Origin: Acidobacteriota bacterium
GTDB taxonomy: Bacteria > Acidobacteriota > Blastocatellia > RBC074
DNA length: 6,573 bases
Direction: 5' to 3'
Assembly: GCA_017991275.1 (NCBI GenBank)
Contig: JAGNMH010000319.1
Coordinates: forward strand, 1-6,573
In this document: one piece after another, positions 1 through 4,321 of the stretch
Position numbering within the stretch: the first letter of the stretch is position 1
Layout: the number at the start of each line of letters is the position of its first letter
Notes under the pieces: generated by a model
What the model was told of the DNA's origin: nothing
Seen by the model: the letters and a program-made list of their open reading frames with translations, nothing else
The model's database searches: none
Position numbers and translations under genes: made by a program

Positions 1-246
1 GGCGATGGAAATATCCAGTTCGCGCATCAAGGTCAGATATTCCAGGTATTGTTCGGTGATGCTGGCAATCGGAATGTCTTTGATTTCGATTTCGTCTTTT
101 TTGATCAGGTAAAGCAGCAAGTCCATCGGCCCTTCAAAGGCTTCCAGCTTGACGCGATAACTGTCGTTTCGTGCGTCCTCGTTCTGCTCCGGCGCTTCGT
201 CCAGCAGAGCGACGGCTGCTTTCTTTTTGTTTTTTGCTTCTGTCAT
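1..246 (-). CDS. scpA: Segregation and condensation protein A, N-terminal part (cut by window edge)
   Basis: Reading the minus strand from the ATG at 244-246 gives 82 open codons that run off the window edge. After a charged, low-complexity leader of about 28 residues comes the typical ScpA start: YRVKLEAFEGPMDLLLYLI, then a D-E-I-E-I-K-D-IPIASIT stretch and EQYLEYL. In ScpA (kleisin) this N-terminal helical domain binds the neck of the SMC coiled coil. ScpA, ScpB and SMC together form the condensin that compacts and segregates the nucleoid. The lysine-rich leader (K-N-K-K-K) is longer than in many ScpA proteins, so the true start could lie slightly further in, but no later ATG precedes the conserved block. 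No clear Shine-Dalgarno is visible. The gene lies 65 bases after the Nudix stop and may be translated from the same message. scpB would be expected just beyond the edge, which cannot be checked here. Confidence 0.93.
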   Translation of the reverse strand, partial: MTEAKNKKKAAVALLDEAPEQNEDARNDSYRVKLEAFEGPMDLLLYLIKKDEIEIKDIPIASITEQYLEYLTLMRELDISIA

Positions 247-311
247 TGTTTGTGTTCGATAGTGCAGACCTGATGGCTTTGGGATACGCCACTCACGAGA
301 CAATCGGGTCG

Positions 312-752
312 CTACCGCTCCTCGTACCGCACCGAATACTGACTGACTCCCCAGCGATGAACGTCGAAAGCCAGTTTGTCATCTTCGCTCAACTCCAGCC
401 ATAAAAGTTCGTGCTCAGGTTCGTTGTCCAGCGGCACTCCGAATTGTGCTGCAAAGTAAGAGCAGTAAAATTCCCAATGAATGCTGCCGTCTTTTTCTGA
501 ATAGTATTGAACGGCGCTGCCCAAAAAACTGCCAATTTCGACTTCGCGGGCGCATTCTTCGCGGACTTCGCGCGTCAGAGCTTCTTCGGGCGATTCGCCG
601 TCTTCGATTCCTCCGCCGGGCAGGAAGAAAGCTTTCAAGCCTTTGGCTGAAGCGAATCTGCCGCGTTCGTCAAAGATCACGGCATAAACTCCTGGGCGGC
701 GGCGATACTCGACTTCGGTATTGAAACTGCCGAATTTGGGTTCTTCAGTCAT
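312..752 (-). CDS. Nudix hydrolase (MutT-like)
   Basis: A 146-residue protein with a nearly complete Nudix box. Counting from MTEEPKFG, G47 is followed by E53, then R61-E62 and E65-E66, matching Gx5Ex7REUxEExGU. Family members hydrolyse nucleoside diphosphates linked to another group, with a divalent metal held by the box glutamates; the substrate cannot be read from sequence. The first strand (RRRPGVYAVIFDERGRFA) and FFLPGGGIEDGE fit the fold, and the length is normal for a single-domain Nudix enzyme. The closing Gly-hydrophobic pair of the box is Ala-Arg here (EECAR), a mild departure that leaves the metal-binding residues intact. I prefer the ATG at 750-752; an in-frame GTG at 765-767 would add five residues (MFGQT). 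Neither has a convincing Shine-Dalgarno. The gene sits between trpS and scpA, after a palindromic repeat, and may be a later insertion into that neighbourhood. Confidence 0.9.
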   Translation of the reverse strand: MTEEPKFGSFNTEVEYRRRPGVYAVIFDERGRFASAKGLKAFFLPGGGIEDGESPEEALTREVREECAREVEIGSFLGSAVQYYSEKDGSIHWEFYCSYFAAQFGVPLDNEPEHELLWLELSEDDKLAFDVHRWGVSQYSVRYEER

Positions 753-782
753 GGTTTGTCCAAACACGGTACGGAGAAGAAT

Positions 783-848
783 GACAGGATTTACAGGATT
801 GAACAGGATTGTCAGAAAACCATCCTGTTCAATCTTGTAAATCCTGTC
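783..848. repeat. Palindromic intergenic repeat: 27-bp imperfect arms built from ACAGGATT units
   Basis: The left arm (783-809) and right arm (822-848) are reverse complements over 27 bases with one mismatch (796 against 835). They flank a 12-base loop (810-821). Each arm is itself made of three ACAGGATT-type units spaced 9-10 bases apart: 784-791, 793-800 and 803-810 on the left, with the complement on the right. The element fills most of the gap between the trpS stop and the Nudix start. It would form a long AT-rich hairpin in the trpS-Nudix transcript but has no clear U-tract, so it is not a textbook terminator. It looks like a dispersed REP-like element. I recall similar ACAGGATT-type strings between genes of other environmental bacteria, but that is memory and was not searched. 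Confidence 0.85.
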
Positions 849-861
849 TAAAGCTTCCTTC

Positions 862-1851
862 TCATTCCCAGGAGATGTTCATTGCGCGGCGAACCTCGCC
901 CATTACTCGACCGGCTTCTTCACGTGCGCGGCGGGAACCTTCCAGAATAATGTCGCGGACTTCGTCTTGATGTTCGCGGTAATAATTCACTCGCTCAGTG
1001 ATTGGCGACAGGTAATCAATCATTGCCTGAGCCAGAGCCTTTTTGCGGTCAACGCAGCCTATGCGAGCGTTGCGGCAATCATCGTCGAACTGGTCTGCGA
1101 CTTCGGCGGCGACGAACATCCGGTGCATCTGGCAAACATCGCAATCTTCAGGATGGCCGGGATCAACTCTTTTGACGCGCGTCCGGTCGGTAATCATCTT
1201 GCGGACTTTGGCCTGAATTACGTCCGGCGAATCCGAAAGCTCAATTGTGTTGCCGTAACTCTTGGACATTTTGCGCCCGTCGGTTCCGGTCAGCTTGGGC
1301 GAAGCGGTCAACAAAGCTTCGGGTTCGGGGAAGGTTTCACCGTAAAAATTGTTGAAGCGACGAACGATCTCTCGCGTCAGTTCGACGTGGGCGACTTGAT
1401 CCTGTCCGACCGGCACGTAATGAGCTTTGTACATTGCAATGTCAGCCGCTTGCAGCACCGGATAGCCCAGAAAAGCGTAGTTTCCTAAATCCTTGTCGGT
1501 GATGTTTTCGCGCTGTTCTTTGTAAGTCGGAACGCGCTCCAACCAACCCAACGGAGTCACAGCCGAAAAGTAAATGTGCAACTCGGCGTGTTCGGGAACC
1601 AGCGACTGGACAAAGATGGTGGCTTTGTTCGGATCAAGTCCCGCGGCCAGCCAGTCAGTCACCATGACCACAGAGTTTTCGTTGATCTTGGAGGTGTCGG
1701 CGTAATCCGAAGTCAGAGCATGCCAGTCGGCCACGAAGTGAAAGCTTTCGTAATCGTCCTGCAACTTGACCCAGTTTTTCAGCGCGCCTTCATAATTGCC
1801 CAGATGGATTTTTCCTGTCGGGCGCATTCCACTAACGATTCGTTTTTTCAT
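862..1851 (-). CDS. trpS: Tryptophanyl-tRNA synthetase
   Basis: A full-length, 329-residue class Ic aminoacyl-tRNA synthetase that charges tRNA-Trp with tryptophan using ATP in the cytoplasm. Visible signatures are the HIGH-type motif in PTGKIHLGN (11-19, HLGN at 16-19), the substrate-pocket segment PVGQDQ (147-152) and KMSKS at 194-198. Length and order are normal for bacterial TrpRS. After the KMSKS loop there are four cysteines, C237, C240, C259 and C266, spaced C-x2-C-x18-C-x6-C. In the Thermotoga-type iron-sulfur TrpRS the set is C-x22-C-x6-C-x2-C. Here the last position of that pattern is Arg269 and an extra cysteine appears next to the first. The ATG at 1849-1851 lies 18 bases after the M50 stop, implying co-transcription. 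No strong Shine-Dalgarno is visible, so translation may be coupled to the upstream gene. Confidence 0.98.
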   Translation of the reverse strand: MKKRIVSGMRPTGKIHLGNYEGALKNWVKLQDDYESFHFVADWHALTSDYADTSKINENSVVMVTDWLAAGLDPNKATIFVQSLVPEHAELHIYFSAVTPLGWLERVPTYKEQRENITDKDLGNYAFLGYPVLQAADIAMYKAHYVPVGQDQVAHVELTREIVRRFNNFYGETFPEPEALLTASPKLTGTDGRKMSKSYGNTIELSDSPDVIQAKVRKMITDRTRVKRVDPGHPEDCDVCQMHRMFVAAEVADQFDDDCRNARIGCVDRKKALAQAMIDYLSPITERVNYYREHQDEVRDIILEGSRRAREEAGRVMGEVRRAMNISWE

Positions 1852-1869
1852 GAGTTTGCCAGAACCGGT

Positions 1870-2598
1870 TTACCAGATGCCGTACAGCGTCTTTATGACG
1901 AAGATCATCACTGGGTTGAAGACGTAGCTTAAAACGCCAAGCCACAGCAAGCCGATCAAGATGAAGAAAGAATATGGCTTTATTTGATCGTAAAGCGGGC
2001 GAAAGCTTTCCGGCAGCAATGTTTCCAACACATGGCTGCCGTCCAGTGGTGGGATTGGAATCAGATTGAAAACCGCCAGCGACACATTCAGCAACAACAT
2101 CACACTTAGAAATGTGCATATCGGCATCAACAAGCTGGATGATTGTTCGATCAGCGGCGTGACTAGATTGAAACGCCCGCCTTGTCCAAAGCCAGGCACA
2201 ACTGTGCCGCTCAACATCATGACTTTGAGCACGGTAAAACAAATGAGTGCCAGGATTAGATTGCTGATTGGCCCTGCCGCCGAAACTGTAATGTTGGCCA
2301 AGTCCTTGTTGCGCCAACGCAGCGGGTTTACGTCCACAGGCTTGGCCCAGCCAATCAGCGGCGGTAAGCCAGAAGCAACTGTTATAAAGCCAAGCAGCGG
2401 GATTGCCAGCGTGCCAATCGGATCAATATGCACCATTGGGTTAAGCGAGATGCGGCCTTGCAACTGTGCTGTGTCGTCGCCGAACCAGTATGACGTTATG
2501 GCGTGAGCCGATTCGTGAACTGAAAGCGAAAAGATAAATGCGACGAAGTAAAGTATTAAATCGCCTATTGGAACGGTGAAGAGAGAGTCGAAATTCAA
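1870..2598 (-). CDS. M50/site-2-protease-family integral membrane metalloprotease
   Basis: A 242-residue multi-pass membrane protein of the M50 (site-2 protease) family, which cleaves substrates inside or near the membrane. Counting from the chosen start, the zinc motif HESAH lies at about 28-32 within the first hydrophobic segment. The second conserved region, NLIPIPPLDGSH, supplies the third ligand (D186). GRISLNP and HIDPIG follow the HExxH helix as in the compact rhomboid-like S2P subgroup. About five or six hydrophobic segments are seen, with no PDZ or CBS domain, so this is the minimal form, not RseP. I place the start at TTG 2596-2598 because AGGAG (2607-2611) stands 8 bases upstream. 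The longer frame from TTG 2661 would add 21 residues with no such signal. It is followed after 18 bases by trpS. The substrate is unknown. Confidence 0.92.
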   Translation of the reverse strand: MNFDSLFTVPIGDLILYFVAFIFSLSVHESAHAITSYWFGDDTAQLQGRISLNPMVHIDPIGTLAIPLLGFITVASGLPPLIGWAKPVDVNPLRWRNKDLANITVSAAGPISNLILALICFTVLKVMMLSGTVVPGFGQGGRFNLVTPLIEQSSSLLMPICTFLSVMLLLNVSLAVFNLIPIPPLDGSHVLETLLPESFRPLYDQIKPYSFFILIGLLWLGVLSYVFNPVMIFVIKTLYGIW

Positions 2599-2606
2599 TG
2601 GCCAAT

Positions 2607-2611
2607 CTCCT
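2607..2611 (-). promoter_or_regulatory. Shine-Dalgarno site fixing a TTG start for the M50 protease gene
   Basis: The minus strand reads AGGAG, then 8 bases (ATTGGCCA), then TTG AAT TTC. This is the clearest ribosome-binding site in the minus-strand cluster, and it selects the rare TTG codon at 2596-2598. No ATG lies in frame before the conserved HExxH segment. Confidence 0.75.
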
Positions 2612-2641
2612 GTGAACAACTGAGTGGTGCAACGAGCGGGC

Positions 2642-2671
2642 AAGGTAGCACGCGGTTTCAAACACTGTCAA
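2642..2671 (-). promoter_or_regulatory. Possible internal promoter before the M50 gene
   Basis: On the minus strand a perfect TTGACA (2666-2671) is followed after 18 bases by TACCTT (2642-2647), or after 17 bases by CTACCT. The -35 box matches the sigma-70 consensus fully, but the -10 box is poor (about three of six). It lies in the 81-base gap between the DUF4031 stop and the M50 start and would give a leader of about 35-40 bases. It could supply extra transcription of the M50 gene, trpS and downstream genes. This is a weak prediction. Confidence 0.3.
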
Positions 2672-2679
2672 TTTTGGGG

Positions 2680-2994
2680 TTAATCGCTACTGGACACTGT
2701 CACGCTTGCATGGATTATCGTGATTTCTGCTTCCAGCCGGACGGCTCGGCGGACGATTTCTCGCGAAGAAACCAGAATCGCTCCGCGTTCGATCGCCAGT
2801 TCGTAAACTCTGCCGGTCAGGTCGTAATGCGGTATGGATTTCATCTGGAACCATTCGCGGCGCAATCCAAGTTCAGCCGCGAATTCGTGAAGCTCTTCGA
2901 TCGAGCTATCCGAAACAAGATGGCCGCAACGCCGATGCCAGTAACGAATCGGGCCGCGCGCTCCATTTTGAAAAGAATCAATCAGTATCGCCAT
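2680..2994 (-). CDS. DUF4031 domain-containing protein
   Basis: A 104-residue soluble protein that I recognise as DUF4031, a family of about 80-100 residues without an assigned function. The typical pattern is present in order: an N-terminal strand (MAILIDSF), CGHLVSD (23-29), EELHEFAAELGLRREWFQ (33-50), PHYDLTGR (55-62) and GAILVSSREIVRRA (71-84). The conserved His, Trp, Tyr and Asp residues could form a ligand or metal site, but that is conjecture. The family is often described as small proteins rich in conserved His, Trp and Arg. The start at ATG 2992-2994 lies only 5 bases after the TAA of the lysine-rich gene and lacks a Shine-Dalgarno, which suggests translational coupling. The C-terminal 20 residues (hydrophobic, then Ser-rich) lie beyond the usual conserved core. 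Confidence 0.85.
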   Translation of the reverse strand: MAILIDSFQNGARGPIRYWHRRCGHLVSDSSIEELHEFAAELGLRREWFQMKSIPHYDLTGRVYELAIERGAILVSSREIVRRAVRLEAEITIIHASVTVSSSD

Positions 2995-2999
2995 CGAAA

Positions 3000-3323
3000 T
3001 TATTGATCGTTGGTTTTGGGTTTGGTTTTTGGGGCAGCCTTTTTGACTTTCGCTTTGCTTGCAGCTTTAGACGCAGGTTTGGATTTCTTTTCTGTTTTGC
3101 CAATCCCAGCTTCGGCAATTCGACGCTGCAATTCCTCAAGGAAGGTTATGGTGCGCTGAAGCTGTTTTTCAAATTTTTCGTCGCCCATCTTGCGACGAGA
3201 TTTTTTGATAACTTTTTTAACACGCCCAACCAATACGCCACTGTTTTTGTCTTTTGATTTCGACGACTCTTTTTTGATTTTTTCTTCTTTTGCTTCAGCA
3301 AACTTTTCAGGTGTTTTAGCCAT
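3000..3323 (-). CDS. Small lysine-rich protein with H1-like basic tail, function unknown
   Basis: A 107-residue, very basic protein; I count 28 lysines. Three parts are visible. The N-terminal third alternates Lys and Glu. A central segment (about 33-75) has GVLVGRVKKVIKKSRRKMGDE followed by an amphipathic, probably coiled helix (FEKQLQRTITFLEELQRRIAEA). The C-terminal tail is Ala/Lys/Pro/Thr-rich, like histone H1 or bacterial Hc1 tails. I do not recognise the family. A nucleic-acid-binding role fits the composition, but this is inference only. The start chosen is ATG 3321-3323, preceded by AAGGA with a 6-base gap. An alternative ATG at 3336-3338 overlaps the DinB stop as ATGA and would add five residues (MKGTI). 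Long A/T runs make this gene more AT-rich than its neighbours. It ends 5 bases before the DUF4031 start. Confidence 0.72.
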   Translation of the reverse strand: MAKTPEKFAEAKEEKIKKESSKSKDKNSGVLVGRVKKVIKKSRRKMGDEKFEKQLQRTITFLEELQRRIAEAGIGKTEKKSKPASKAASKAKVKKAAPKTKPKTNDQ

Positions 3324-3334
3324 AATTGTTCCTT

Positions 3335-3805
3335 TCATTGATTGTTGAGTGAGGTCAATTTCTGAATCTGCTCCAGATGTTTTGCAGTGTGATCCAGATA
3401 ATCTTCGATTAACTGCCTTAGCGAAAGAACGCCGTATTCGTCGTGCTCCCCGGTTTGAATCCAGGCGGAATCCGGCAAACCGGCAAGCAATTCAGTGTTT
3501 TCGCGTCGGAGCAATGCAAAGCGAGCGACTGCGGTTTCGATCCTGCGCTGCTGATAATTCAACTGGTCAGCCCAAACTTCCTGCTTGTAACCTCGCAACT
3601 CTGCGCGATCCCGGGTAATGATTCGTCGAATGCGGGCAGAAGCCAGGAGTTCGGCGTCAGCCAGGTGGCAGGTGATCTGCAAAATTGACCAGCGGTTTTC
3701 ACCTGGTTGGCGAATGATGGTTTCAGCCGAAGCCTTGGAAATTAATCGTTCCAGTTCATAGGCTTGCGAGCCGTAAATTGCTGTTAGATTTTCGTGTGAT
3801 CGCAT
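3335..3805 (-). CDS. DinB-like (DinB_2 superfamily) four-helix protein
   Basis: A 156-residue protein of the DinB/YfiT-like fold, a four-helix bundle that usually binds one divalent metal through three histidines. Those are visible, counting from the ATG start: H47 in WSILQITCHLADAE, and H139 and H143 in DYLDHTAKHLEQI (HxxxH). The WSILQ...HLADAE, ARIRRI and EYGVLSLRQLIEDYLDH blocks are typical. Some relatives are thiol transferases (bacillithiol- or mycothiol-dependent), but no substrate can be assigned here. This is not the DNA polymerase IV that also bears the name DinB. I choose ATG 3803-3805. An in-frame TTG at 3848-3850 would add 15 residues but would place the best promoter inside the gene. 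The stop overlaps an ATG as ATGA, linking it to the lysine-rich gene. It is the first gene of the minus-strand cluster. Confidence 0.86.
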   Translation of the reverse strand: MRSHENLTAIYGSQAYELERLISKASAETIIRQPGENRWSILQITCHLADAELLASARIRRIITRDRAELRGYKQEVWADQLNYQQRRIETAVARFALLRRENTELLAGLPDSAWIQTGEHDEYGVLSLRQLIEDYLDHTAKHLEQIQKLTSLNNQ

Positions 3806-3814
3806 GCGGGCGTG

Positions 3815-3844
3815 AGTATAAGCCAGCCGCACGGCCAGTGTCAG
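3815..3844 (-). promoter_or_regulatory. Predicted sigma-70-type promoter for the DinB gene, near-leaderless
   Basis: On the minus strand CTGACA (3839-3844) and TATACT (3815-3820) are separated by 18 bases; each matches the consensus at five of six positions. Transcription would start near 3808, within about 2-4 bases of the ATG at 3803-3805. This fits the absence of any Shine-Dalgarno and implies a leaderless or nearly leaderless message for the first gene of the cluster. Confidence 0.5.
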
Positions 3845-3852
3845 GTGCAAGT

Positions 3853-3881
3853 TTGACGCTGTCGAATTGGCTCCCTATCAT
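3853..3881 (+). promoter_or_regulatory. Predicted sigma-70-type promoter for the TPR gene
   Basis: TTGACG (3853-3858) and TATCAT (3876-3881) are separated by 17 bases and each differs from consensus at one position. The start point would be near 3888, giving a leader of about 40 bases that contains the Shine-Dalgarno GGAG at 3914-3917. It lies back to back with the DinB promoter; the two -35 boxes are 8 bases apart, so one regulator or polymerase could affect both. Confidence 0.55.
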
Positions 3882-3926
3882 CGCGGCCTTCCATCGGAAT
3901 CAAAATTCAACCCGGAGAAAATACAA

Positions 3927-4241
3927 ATGGCCGAAGCAAGAATCGAAGTTTTCAAAAAAATGCTTGTCGCCGACCCGAACAACTCACCCGTCAGATTCGG
4001 TCTGGCGAATGAATTGTTAAAGCTCGAACGATTTGAAGAAGCCGCCGCCGAGCTTCAAATCTACCTGGATCAGGCCGACGATCAGGGCAATGCTTATGGA
4101 AAGCTGGCTCAGGCGTTGGATCGGCTGGGCAAAATCGAAGAAGCACGGCTGGCTTATCAGCAGGGAATTGCCGCGGCTACAAAACATGGTCATCCCGGAA
4201 TGGCTCAAGAATTTGAAATGGCGCTGGCTGATTTGCAGTAA
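3927..4241 (+). CDS. Small tetratricopeptide-repeat protein
   Basis: A 104-residue, probably cytoplasmic protein made almost entirely of TPR helices. After a short helix (EVFKKMLVADPNN) come two repeats, about 21-51 (FGLANELLKLERFEEAAAEL) and 54-86 (YGKLAQALDRLGKIEEARLAY). Both have the usual TPR spacing of small residues and the closing Ala. A final amphipathic helix (MAQEFEMALADLQ) probably caps the array. TPR arrays bind other proteins; no partner or enzymatic residue is seen. There is no signal peptide or membrane segment. The start is ATG 3927-3929 because GGAG (3914-3917) lies 9 bases upstream. The longer frame from TTG 3867 runs through the promoter and leader. The gene is transcribed divergently from the DinB gene, converges on the surface-protein gene, and appears to be a single-gene transcript. 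Confidence 0.85.
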   Translation: MAEARIEVFKKMLVADPNNSPVRFGLANELLKLERFEEAAAELQIYLDQADDQGNAYGKLAQALDRLGKIEEARLAYQQGIAAATKHGHPGMAQEFEMALADLQ

Positions 4242-4249
4242 AAGAAACT

Positions 4250-4301
4250 GTAGCGCGAAACGTCCCGTTTGACGAAAGTCGGGCAGGACGTTTCGCGCTA
4301 C
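4250..4301. terminator. Bidirectional intrinsic terminator between convergent genes
   Basis: A perfect 16-bp inverted repeat (4250-4265 with 4286-4301, GTAGCGCGAAACGTCC and its complement) surrounds a 20-base loop. Within the loop, GAC-GAAA-GTC (4271-4280) can form a small inner hairpin with a GNRA-type loop. On the plus strand the stem is followed by CTTTAGTTTATT. On the minus strand it is followed by AGTTTCTTTTAC. Both are T-rich, as expected for termination in both directions. It lies 8 bases after the TPR stop and 20 bases beyond the surface-protein stop. Confidence 0.8.
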
Positions 4302-4321
4302 TTTAGTTTATTCGATCAGGT

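Noticed and set aside
49..404. Two overlapping plus-strand frames of 74 and 77 codons
   Set aside because: They lie antisense to scpA and the Nudix gene, with Phe/Leu/Arg-rich products typical of shadows.
783..848. Short direct repeats that might be a CRISPR remnant
   Set aside because: Units are 8 bases at 9-10 base spacing with no spacers of CRISPR length and no cas genes. The structure is a palindrome.
783..848. Palindrome as a rho-independent terminator after trpS
   Set aside because: The stem is AT-rich, the loop is 12 bases and there is no U-tract immediately after it on the minus strand, so a repeat element fits better, although some effect on termination is possible.
967..1488. A 173-codon plus-strand frame
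   Set aside because: It lies wholly antisense to trpS, which is certain. The translated product resembles no protein family.
1832..2317. A 161-codon minus-strand frame overlapping the M50 gene and the trpS start
   Set aside because: It is out of frame with both real genes and shows no membrane segments or motifs; it is a shadow of the M50 gene.
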